Below are positions 14,770-21,425 of a stretch of DNA of 23,143 nt, one piece after another. Source of the DNA: an uncultured Clostridia bacterium (GTDB lineage: Bacteria > Bacillota > Clostridia > TANB77 > CAG-508). A program made the translations under genes and the position numbers. Below the pieces are notes generated by a model. It ran no database searches and was not told the DNA's origin. It saw nothing but the letters and a program-made list of their open reading frames with translations. Within the stretch, counting starts at the first letter, position 1. Each line of letters starts with the position of its first letter. The DNA is taken from NCBI GenBank assembly GCA_947628925.1, contig CANRBU010000008.1:1-23143 (forward strand), read 5' to 3'.

Positions 14770-15273
14770 ATGAATGTATTAATTAATGAAGCTAAATTAC
14801 AAATGCGTATTAAAGAAATAGCAAGACAAATAGAAAAAGATTATGATGGAAAAGAAATCGTATTTTTAGGTATCTTAAAAGGTTCACTTCCATTTTTATG
14901 GGAATTAGCTAAAAACATTAAAAATGACATACGATTTGAATTTATTGAAGCATCAAGTTATGAAGGAACGGAAAGTACAGGAACAGTCAAAATAAACAAA
15001 GATATTAAAGATTCAATAGAAGGAAAAGATGTAATTATTGTAGAAGATATTGTTGATACAGGAAGAACATTAACTTTTTTAAAGCAATATTTACTAGAAA
15101 AAAAGCCAAACAGTCTAAAAATTGCAGCATTACTAAGTAAACCATCAAGACGTGTGATGGAAATAGGTGTTGATTATATAGGTTTTCAAATTGAAGACAA
15201 ATTTGTAGTAGGCTTCGGCTTAGATTATGACCAAAAATACCGCAATCTTCCTTATGTAGGATATATAGAATAA
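14770..15273 (+). CDS. hpt: Hypoxanthine phosphoribosyltransferase
   Basis: Hpt converts hypoxanthine or guanine plus PRPP to IMP or GMP in purine salvage. The 167-residue protein is slightly shorter than typical. Visible motifs are G-I-L-K-G-S-L at 34-40, the E-A-S-S-Y loop at 60-64, the PRPP-binding signature V-I-I-V-E-D-I-V-D-T-G-R-T-L at 88-101, and the C-terminal F-V-V-G-F-G-L-D-Y segment that closes over the base. The ATG at 14770 follows GAAAGGAAAGG. In many Firmicutes hpt sits between tilS and ftsH; here it stands between the LRR gene and uvrC with its own promoter. A weak terminator separates it from uvrC. Confidence 0.95.
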   Translation: MNVLINEAKLQMRIKEIARQIEKDYDGKEIVFLGILKGSLPFLWELAKNIKNDIRFEFIEASSYEGTESTGTVKINKDIKDSIEGKDVIIVEDIVDTGRTLTFLKQYLLEKKPNSLKIAALLSKPSRRVMEIGVDYIGFQIEDKFVVGFGLDYDQKYRNLPYVGYIE

Positions 15274-15280
15274 AAATTAA

Positions 15281-15310
15281 GAATGAGCAGTAAATTCTGC
15301 TTTCTTTTTT
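15281..15310 (+). terminator. Weak terminator between hpt and uvrC
   Basis: AGCAG (15286-15290) pairs with CTGCT (15297-15301), and outer GAA pairs with TTC across a small bulge. A run of T (15305-15310) follows. The short stem could allow read-through into uvrC. Confidence 0.6.
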
Positions 15311-15330
15311 AATTGTTAGAGGGGGATAAT

Positions 15331-17121
15331 ATGTTTGACATAGAGACAGAACTAAAAAAATTGCCAAATAGACCAGGTGTATACATTATGAAAGACAAAC
15401 AAGATAATGTGATTTATGTTGGTAAAGCAATTTCCTTAAGAAAAAGAGTAAGGCAATATTTTAGGAAAAATAATAAAACAAAAAGAATTGAAAACATGGT
15501 AAAAACAATAGATCATTTTGAATATATTGTTGTAGATAATGAATCTGAAGCATTGATATTAGAATGTAATTTAATTAAAAAATACAGACCTAAATTCAAT
15601 GTTTTATTAAAAGATGATAAAACATATCCATATATAAAAATAGATTTAAAAGAAGATTATCCAACAGTAACTTTTACTAGACGAATTATAAATGATGGGT
15701 CAAAATATTTTGGACCATATGCAAACCCAGGTGCTGCAAAGGAAATGATAGATTTTATAAAAGAAAAATATAAAATAAGACAATGTAGAGTTCTAAAAGA
15801 ACGTACAAGACCATGTTTAAATTATCATATAAAGAAATGCTTAGCACCATGCATGGGTTATGTGACTAAAGAAGAATATAGAAAGCAGATTGATGAAGTA
15901 ATAGATTTATTAGAGGGAAAAACTGATAAAATTTTAAAAGAATTAGAAGAACAAATGCAGGAATTATCTCAAAAACTAGAGTTTGAAAAAGCTGCTGAGT
16001 TACGAGATAGAAAACAGGCAATTGAAAGAGTATCAACAAAGCAAAAAGTATCAAATTTAGCAGAAAATAGTATAGATGTTATTGGAATGTACCAATCTGA
16101 AATAGAAGTTTGTATTGAAATCTTTTTTGTGCGTGGAAGTAAGATGATAGGAAGAGAACATTACTTTTTTAAAGATCTCAAAGGTATGTCAGATAAAGAA
16201 ATTTTGTCTGGTTTTATAAAACAATACTATATGTCAAACCCAAGTATTCCTGCAAAAATAATGCTAAGAGAAGAATTAGAAGACAAACAAGTAATTGAAG
16301 AATGGTTATCAAATGAATTAGGCAAAAAAGTAGAATTGAAAAATCCTAAAAAAGGTGAAAAATTGCGCTTTGTGGAGATGGCAGAAAACAATGCCAAGGT
16401 AACTTTGGAGAATAAAGAAAAAGATAAAAGTGGTGTTTTATTAGAATTAAAAAAAGTGTTAAATTTGGAAAATATACCACGAAAAATCGAAACTTATGAT
16501 ATCTCTAATATGTCAGGAGAACATATGGTAGCGGCTATGTGTGTAATGCAAGATGGGGTTATTAAGAAAAATTTGTCAAGACGCTTTAAGATTAAAACTG
16601 TTTATTCTCAAGATGATCCTCGTTGTATGGAAGAAGTTATTACAAGAAGGTTAAAACATTCTATTGATAATCCAAATGGTGGTTTTGGAAGCTTGCCAGA
16701 TGTTATTTTTGCAGATGGAGGAATTACTCAAATAAGAGCAACTAAAAGAGCAGTTGAAAAGTATAAACTTCCAATAGCTGTTTTTGGCATGGTAAAAAAT
16801 GATAAACATCAAACAAGAGCTTTGATGAATGAAAATAGAGAAGAGTTAGATATTTCAGAAAATCTAAAAAATTTAATTACAAAATTTCAAGATACAGTCC
16901 ATGATACAGCAATTACATATCATCGCAAAGTAAGAGAAAAAGAAATTACAAAATCAGAGTTAGACGAGATTAATGGAATAGGAAATGTTAAGAAACAATC
17001 ATTATTAAAACATTTTGGAAGTGTTAGTAAAATAAAAGAAGCATCAATAGAAGAATTAAAGAAAGTAAAAGGAATTAGTGAAAAAAATGCTAGAGAAATT
17101 TTTGAAACTTTTAGAAAATAA
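15331..17121 (+). CDS. uvrC: Excinuclease ABC subunit C
   Basis: UvrC makes both incisions around bulky lesions in the UvrABC nucleotide-excision repair complex. 596 residues from ATG 15331, chosen because AGAGGGGG lies just upstream; a longer TTG start at 15313 would overlap that site. Domains in order: GIY-YIG nuclease at about 11-90 (P-G-V-Y-I-M and V-I-Y-V-G-K-A), a Cys-containing region at about 146-175 (C-R-V, C-L-N-Y, C-L-A-P-C-M), a UVR motif at about 200-235 that contacts UvrB, the RNase H-like endonuclease domain with E-T-Y-D-I-S-N at about 383-389 and F-A-D-G-G, and a C-terminal tandem helix-hairpin-helix (G-I-G-N-V-K and V-K-G-I-S-E-K-N-A). It is complete. It may be cotranscribed with hpt. 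Confidence 0.97.
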   Translation: MFDIETELKKLPNRPGVYIMKDKQDNVIYVGKAISLRKRVRQYFRKNNKTKRIENMVKTIDHFEYIVVDNESEALILECNLIKKYRPKFNVLLKDDKTYPYIKIDLKEDYPTVTFTRRIINDGSKYFGPYANPGAAKEMIDFIKEKYKIRQCRVLKERTRPCLNYHIKKCLAPCMGYVTKEEYRKQIDEVIDLLEGKTDKILKELEEQMQELSQKLEFEKAAELRDRKQAIERVSTKQKVSNLAENSIDVIGMYQSEIEVCIEIFFVRGSKMIGREHYFFKDLKGMSDKEILSGFIKQYYMSNPSIPAKIMLREELEDKQVIEEWLSNELGKKVELKNPKKGEKLRFVEMAENNAKVTLENKEKDKSGVLLELKKVLNLENIPRKIETYDISNMSGEHMVAAMCVMQDGVIKKNLSRRFKIKTVYSQDDPRCMEEVITRRLKHSIDNPNGGFGSLPDVIFADGGITQIRATKRAVEKYKLPIAVFGMVKNDKHQTRALMNENREELDISENLKNLITKFQDTVHDTAITYHRKVREKEITKSELDEINGIGNVKKQSLLKHFGSVSKIKEASIEELKKVKGISEKNAREIFETFRK

Positions 17122-17150
17122 TATGTAATTCAATTTTAAAAATAAAGAAA

Positions 17151-17181
17151 TTGGGGGGCAAAATTTTCATTTGCCCCCCAA
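17151..17181 (-). terminator. Strong terminator of the 17198-17572 gene
   Basis: TTGGGGGGCAAA (17151-17162) pairs perfectly with TTTGCCCCCCAA (17170-17181), 7-nt loop. On the minus strand the stem is followed by TTTCTTTATTTTT; on the plus strand it is followed by A and G. The six consecutive G:C pairs are unusual for this AT-rich region. Confidence 0.85.
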
Positions 17182-17197
17182 AAAAGGTGATTCCGTT

Positions 17198-17572
17198 TTA
17201 GTCTGAGTAAAGGAGAGATAAAATCTCTTCTGACTTGTCAGCCAAAGCTGTTAAGAGCTTGCGCATCTCATTGGCTTTTGCTTTCTTAGCTTCCCGCGCA
17301 GGCAGCTCTTTTAGATCCTCTATAAGAGCATTCAGAGAGCCGGTGAAGTCTGATACTGTTGCCTGATGCTTCCGCACAGAGTTCAAAGTCCCAAGAAGGT
17401 TACCGCGATAATCGCTAACATCATCATTCTGAGATATTAATATTTCAACATTCTCGAGAATGGTGCGGACCTCATCACCTGACCTAGCAGTTTCCAACTG
17501 GTCAACAAATGAAGTCAAGTAGTCAATGAGCTGATTGGTTTTACTTGTGTTGCTAGTGTTGTTTTTTTTCAT
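17198..17572 (-). CDS. Unrecognised small helical protein, compositionally foreign
   Basis: I do not recognise this 124-residue protein. It is soluble (no signal or membrane segment), has no cysteine, opens with a Ser/Thr/Asn/Lys-rich head of about 13 residues, and is otherwise predicted by eye to be almost all helix, with heptad-like Leu/Val/Ile spacing and many Glu/Lys/Arg/Asp. A single Pro lies near residue 91 (L-P-A-R-E-A-K-K-A-K-A). The gene is genuine on several grounds: Shine-Dalgarno AAAGGAGA before ATG 17572, a near-consensus promoter and a strong terminator. My hand count gives about 43% G+C over 17221-17570, clearly above its neighbours, with codons such as GCG, CGC and CTC that are rare elsewhere here. 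It sits as a self-contained cassette between uvrC and aspS, suggesting recent transfer. Confidence 0.75.
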   Translation of the reverse strand: MKKNNTSNTSKTNQLIDYLTSFVDQLETARSGDEVRTILENVEILISQNDDVSDYRGNLLGTLNSVRKHQATVSDFTGSLNALIEDLKELPAREAKKAKANEMRKLLTALADKSEEILSLLYSD

Positions 17573-17616
17573 GATTGAATCTCCTTTTCTTAATGCGTGT
17601 TTTCAGATGCAAAGAC

Positions 17617-17645
17617 ATTATACCATATTATGTTAATAAAGTCAA
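17617..17645 (-). promoter_or_regulatory. Near-consensus promoter of the 17198-17572 gene
   Basis: On the minus strand: TTGACT (17645-17640), 17-bp spacer, TATAAT (17622-17617). It is among the best promoters in the window and is divergent from the aspS promoter, with the two -35 boxes only 14 bp apart. Confidence 0.8.
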
Positions 17646-17659
17646 ATGCTAAATATTTC

Positions 17660-17688
17660 TTGAAAAATACTATAACTTATGATATAAT
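17660..17688 (+). promoter_or_regulatory. Sigma-A promoter of aspS-mnmA
   Basis: TTGAAA (17660-17665), 17-bp spacer, TATAAT (17683-17688). Start expected near 17695, so the hairpin at 17716 would be transcribed. Confidence 0.8.
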
Positions 17689-17715
17689 ACTGAAAGCTGT
17701 TAGAAGGAATGAAAA

Positions 17716-17770
17716 GGTTGAAAAATAATTTAATTCTTTTCCAACCAGATTTGTGCCTTAGAAAGGGATG
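17716..17770 (+). promoter_or_regulatory. Hairpin leader element, copy C (aspS)
   Basis: GGTTGAAAAATAATT (17716-17730) and AATTCTTTTCCAACC (17732-17746) form a hairpin with almost no loop. They are followed by AGATTTGTGCCTTAGAAAGGGATG (17747-17770), nearly identical to the cdaA copy (2930-2952). No T-box features (specifier stem, AGGGTGG-type box, terminator/antiterminator) are present, although aminoacyl-tRNA synthetase genes in Firmicutes often have one. Confidence 0.6.
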
Positions 17771-17776
17771 AAAAAA

Positions 17777-19531
17777 ATGTATAGAACTAAAAATTGTGGA
17801 GAATTAAATATAAAAAATGTAAATGAAATTGTAGAATTAGCAGGATGGGTACAAAAAATTAGAAATTTAGGTGGAATGATATTTATAGATTTAAGAGATG
17901 AATTTGGAATTACTCAAATTGTTGTAAATGATGAAAATCTACAAAATCAAGCAAAAGAATTTAAACAAGAAGCATGTATCCACGTAAAGGGAAAAGTTGT
18001 GGAAAGAACTAATAAAAACAACAATATTCCAACAGGAGAAATAGAAATTATTGCAGAAGAACTAGAAATATTGGGTAAATGCAAAAATGTATTACCATTT
18101 GAAGTTAACACAGAACAAGAAGTAAGAGAAGATTTACGTTTGGAATATCGTTTTTTAGATTTAAGAAATACTAATTTACACAATAATATTTTGTTACGTT
18201 CAAAAATTTTAAAAACATTAAGAGACAAAATGGATGAATTGAATTTTACAGAAGTTCAAACACCAATTTTGGCTAATTCTTCACCAGAAGGTGCGAGAGA
18301 CTACTTAGTACCAAGTAGGCTAAATCCGGGAGAATTTTATGCTTTACCACAGGCACCTCAACAATTTAAGCAATTATTAATGGTAAGTGGGTTTAATAAA
18401 TATTATCAAATAGCACCATGTTTTAGAGATGAAGATCCAAGGGCAGATAGAGCACCAGGAGAATTTTATCAATTAGATTTTGAAATGTCATTTAGTACAC
18501 AAGAGGATGTTTTCAAAGTTATTGAACAAGTCATACCATATACTTTCAAAAAGTTTACAAATTGGAAAGTAGATGAAGGTCCATTCTTACGTATTCCATA
18601 TAAAGAAGCAATGGAAAAATACGGAATTGATAAACCGGATTTAAGAAATCCGCTTATTATTCAAGATGGAACAGAATTATTTAAAAATACAGAATTTAAT
18701 GCATTTAAAGGCAAGACAATAAAAATGATAGTTGTACCACAAGGTGCAACTCAAGGAAGAAAATTCTTTGACAAGATGGAAGAATATGCAAAAACAGATG
18801 AAGTTGGAGCAAAAGGCTTAGCATGGGTTAAAGTTGAAGAAACAGGAGAATTTACAGGAGGAATTTCAAAATTTATAACAGAAGAAAATCAACAAATTTT
18901 GAAAGATAAATATGGTGTAGAAAAAAATTCTAGTATTTTCTTTATTGCAGATGAATTTGAAAAAGCCCAAAAAATTGCTGGCCTTGTTAGAATTGAACTA
19001 GGTAAAAGATTAGAATTAATAGAAAAAAATGTATATAAATTCTGCTTTATTGTAGATTTTCCAATGTATGAATTATCAGATGAAGGAACAATTGATTTTT
19101 GCCATAATCCATTTTCTATGCCACAAGGCGGTTTAGATGCTTTGAAAAATAAAAATCCATTAGAAATATTAGCATATCAATATGATTTAGTATGTAATGG
19201 GTATGAGATGGCATCAGGAGCAGTAAGAAACCATGATCCAGAAATTATGGTAAAGGCATTTGAAATAGCAGGTTATACAGAAGAAGATGTAAAGGAAAGA
19301 TTTGGAGCATTATATAATGCTTTCCAATATGGAACACCTCCACATGCAGGAGCTGCACCTGGAATTGATAGGATGGTTATGCTTATTGCAGATGCACAAA
19401 ATATTAGAGAAGTTATTGCCTTTCCAAAGAATAAGAGAGCTAGAGATTTATTGATGAGAGCACCTTCAAAAGTTATGCCAGAACAATTAAAAGAGGTACA
19501 TATTTTATGCACTGGAGAGGAAAGTGATTAA
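17777..19531 (+). CDS. aspS: Aspartyl-tRNA synthetase (bacterial type)
   Basis: AspS charges tRNA-Asp with aspartate. 584 residues from ATG 17777 (587 from the in-frame ATG 17768, which abuts the Shine-Dalgarno). Order of parts: an OB-fold anticodon-binding domain (about 1-105; G-W-V-Q-K-I-R and F-I-D-L-R-D-E-F-G), class II motif 1 region with Y-R-F-L-D-L-R, Q-A-P-Q-Q-F-K-Q-L-L-M, motif 2 F-R-D-E-D-P-R-A-D-R and E-F-Y-Q-L-D-F-E, the bacterial GAD insertion (about 285-405), and motif 3 G-I-D-R-M-V-M-L. The GAD insertion marks the bacterial form. In Clostridia hisS commonly precedes aspS; here aspS has its own promoter and leader, and mnmA follows after 2 nt, linking two tRNA functions. Confidence 0.97.
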   Translation: MYRTKNCGELNIKNVNEIVELAGWVQKIRNLGGMIFIDLRDEFGITQIVVNDENLQNQAKEFKQEACIHVKGKVVERTNKNNNIPTGEIEIIAEELEILGKCKNVLPFEVNTEQEVREDLRLEYRFLDLRNTNLHNNILLRSKILKTLRDKMDELNFTEVQTPILANSSPEGARDYLVPSRLNPGEFYALPQAPQQFKQLLMVSGFNKYYQIAPCFRDEDPRADRAPGEFYQLDFEMSFSTQEDVFKVIEQVIPYTFKKFTNWKVDEGPFLRIPYKEAMEKYGIDKPDLRNPLIIQDGTELFKNTEFNAFKGKTIKMIVVPQGATQGRKFFDKMEEYAKTDEVGAKGLAWVKVEETGEFTGGISKFITEENQQILKDKYGVEKNSSIFFIADEFEKAQKIAGLVRIELGKRLELIEKNVYKFCFIVDFPMYELSDEGTIDFCHNPFSMPQGGLDALKNKNPLEILAYQYDLVCNGYEMASGAVRNHDPEIMVKAFEIAGYTEEDVKERFGALYNAFQYGTPPHAGAAPGIDRMVMLIADAQNIREVIAFPKNKRARDLLMRAPSKVMPEQLKEVHILCTGEESD

Positions 19532-19533
19532 AT

Positions 19534-20602
19534 ATGCCAAAAGTTTTGTTAGGTATGAGTGGAGGAGTAGATAGTTCTGTATCAGCAATATTATTGCAAG
19601 AACAAGGCTATGAAGTAATCCGGATGTACAATGAAATTGTGGGATTCTGAAGTAGATGGGGAAGACAGTACATGTTGTGGAGAACAATCAATTTATGATG
19701 CAAAAAGGGTATGTGATAAATTGGGAATACCTCATTATACAATTAATTGCAAAGAAGAATTTAAGTGCAAAGTAGTAAGCAAATTTATTGAAGAATATGA
19801 AAAAGCTAGAACTCCAAACCCATGTGTAGAATGTAACCAATATTTAAAATTTGGTAGGTTTTATCAAAAAGCCAAAGAATTAGAATGTGAATATATTGCA
19901 ACAGGGCATTATGCAAAAGCAGAGTATTCTGAAAAATATCAGCAAATGGTCTTAAAAAAGGCAGAGGAAGAAAAAAAGGATCAGACATATTTTTTATATA
20001 CGATTCCTCAAGATTTGTTGGGACATATTATATTTCCATTGCAAAATTGTGAAAATAAGGAAAAAACAAGGAATATTGCAAAAGAACATGGATTAGCTGT
20101 TGCAGATAAAAGAGATAGCCAAGAAATTTGTTTTGTTCCGAATAATTCTTATCAAGATTTTTTAAAAAGATATATGAAAGAAGAACAGAAAAAAGGGAAA
20201 ATCGTTTTAAAAAATGGTGAAGTTTTAGGAGAACATAATGGCTTAATAAATTATACAGTAGGACAACGCAAAGGATTGGGGATTGCATATAAAGAGCCTT
20301 TATATGTTATAAAACTTGATAGTGAAAAAAATCAGGTAATTGTAGGAGTAGAGCAAGATTTATATCAAAAAATTTTATATGCAAAAAATGTACATTGGAT
20401 TGTTCCAACTGAAAAAATTGTTAATGATACAGTTTATGCAAAAATACGATATAGAGCAAAAGAAGCAAAAGCTACAATATATTTAGAAGAAAATCAGGTA
20501 AAAGTGGAATTTGAAGAACCACAAAGAGCTATAACACCTGGACAATCAGTTGTATTTTATGACGAAGATGGAATTGTTCTAGGTGGAGGAAAAATAAATT
20601 AA
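19534..20602 (+). pseudogene. mnmA: tRNA-specific 2-thiouridylase MnmA, disrupted by a one-base insertion
   Basis: MnmA transfers sulfur to C2 of U34 in tRNA-Lys, -Glu and -Gln. ATG 19534 opens a 38-codon fragment containing the ATP-pyrophosphatase P-loop G-M-S-G-G-V-D-S-S-V (residues 7-16). At 19620-19621 an extra C shifts the frame, and translation stops at TGA 19648. Removing one C restores V-I-G-C-T-M-K-L-W-D-S-E-V and continues to 20602, giving about 355 residues, the normal family length. The downstream part has D-S-T-C-C-G, N-P-C-V-E-C-N (catalytic Cys), A-T-G-H-Y-A and Q-E-I-C-F-V-P (second catalytic Cys). Everything else looks intact, so this is either a very recent mutation or a sequencing or assembly error. 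A separate product starting at ATG 19631 would lack the P-loop. It lies 2 nt after aspS. Confidence 0.9.
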
Positions 20603-20630
20603 GGAAGAGACATTTCTCTTCCTTTAATTT
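20596..20630. terminator. Bidirectional terminator between mnmA and the glycosyltransferase gene
   Basis: AAGGAAGAGA (20601-20610), CATT loop, TCTCTTCCTT (20615-20624), extended by AAATT/AATTT pairs across a one-base bulge. Both convergent stop codons fall inside the stem. Confidence 0.85.
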
Positions 20631-21304
20631 ATAGTTGCATTTTGTGAAATATATCCATAATCTTTCATTTTTTCTATGACATGAGCTTGTCTTTTTTTTG
20701 CCAAATCTGGATTTACATTAGGAGAATATACAGAAGGAGCATTAGGAACACCAGCTAACATAGAGGCTTCGTCTAAATTTAAGTCTTTAGGTTCTTTATC
20801 ATAATATCCATGGCTTGCATCATAAATTCCATAATATCCATCTCCAAAATATGCTGTATTTACATATATTTCGAATATTTCATTTTTATTGTAATTTCTT
20901 TCTAAATCAAAAGCAGCAAATATTTCACCTAATTTTCTAACCCAGCTTTGGTCTTGTGAAAATACAATATTTTTTGCAACTTGTTGTGTAATTGTGCTAC
21001 CACCTTCTTGTAACTCACCATTTTTTATGTTGGTAAAAATAGCACGAATTATTGCAATGTAGTCAACAGGACCATGGTCATAATATCTGTGGTCTTCAAC
21101 TGCTATTACTGCATTACGGTATAATTCAGACATATCATCAAATTTGACAAAATGCTCATTAGATGTAACTTCTTCAACTCTTTCTAATAGTGGCTTTTCT
21201 TTTAGAGCATTAGAATAAGCACTAAAACCTATGAAAAATATAATAGAAAAAGTAACAACTATTACTATGAGCACAATTAACAAAATTTTTCTAAATAATT
21301 TCAT
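20624..21304 (-). CDS. Monofunctional peptidoglycan glycosyltransferase (GT51)
   Basis: This enzyme polymerises lipid II into glycan strands on the outer face of the membrane. 226 residues: a basic N-terminus and one membrane anchor (about 7-28), then a complete GT51 domain. Motifs are V-E-D-H-R-Y-Y-D-H at 69-77 (catalytic Glu70), G-G-S-T-I-T-Q-Q at 101-108, and N-E-I-F-E-I-Y-V-N-T-A-Y-F-G at 141-154 (second Glu145), then A-S-M-L-A-G-V-P-N-A-P near 180-190. The protein ends right after the GT51 domain, with no transpeptidase domain, so it is MtgA/SgtB-like rather than a truncated class A PBP; no downstream PBP fragment is seen. The start ATG 21304 follows AAAGTGAGA. It is divergent from the pilin/FGE gene. 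Confidence 0.9.
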   Translation of the reverse strand: MKLFRKILLIVLIVIVVTFSIIFFIGFSAYSNALKEKPLLERVEEVTSNEHFVKFDDMSELYRNAVIAVEDHRYYDHGPVDYIAIIRAIFTNIKNGELQEGGSTITQQVAKNIVFSQDQSWVRKLGEIFAAFDLERNYNKNEIFEIYVNTAYFGDGYYGIYDASHGYYDKEPKDLNLDEASMLAGVPNAPSVYSPNVNPDLAKKRQAHVIEKMKDYGYISQNATIN

Positions 21305-21328
21305 AAATAATTCTCACTTTCTAAAACT

Positions 21329-21356
21329 ATTATACACGAAAAAAAACTTTTTGCAA
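21329..21356 (-). promoter_or_regulatory. Promoter of the GT51 gene
   Basis: On the minus strand: TTGCAA (21356-21351), 16-bp spacer with a T tract, TATAAT (21334-21329), about 25 nt before the ATG at 21304. Confidence 0.65.
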
Positions 21357-21366
21357 ATAAAAAATA

Positions 21367-21395
21367 TTGATTTTTAATTTTTTATATAGTACAAT
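21367..21395 (+). promoter_or_regulatory. Promoter of the prepilin/FGE-like gene
   Basis: TTGATT (21367-21372), 17-bp spacer, TACAAT (21390-21395). It is divergent from the GT51 promoter, with 10 bp between the two -35 boxes. Confidence 0.7.
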
Positions 21396-21425
21396 GGAGT
21401 AGAAGTAAAAGAAAAGGAGAGACAA

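Noticed and set aside
17689..17776. T-box riboswitch before aspS
   Set aside because: The leader is too short and lacks a specifier stem, the AGGGTGG-type box and any terminator/antiterminator pair.
19621..19660. In-frame TGA at 19648 as a selenocysteine codon in mnmA
   Set aside because: The downstream residues match MnmA only after a one-base shift, so the TGA is simply a consequence of the frameshift.
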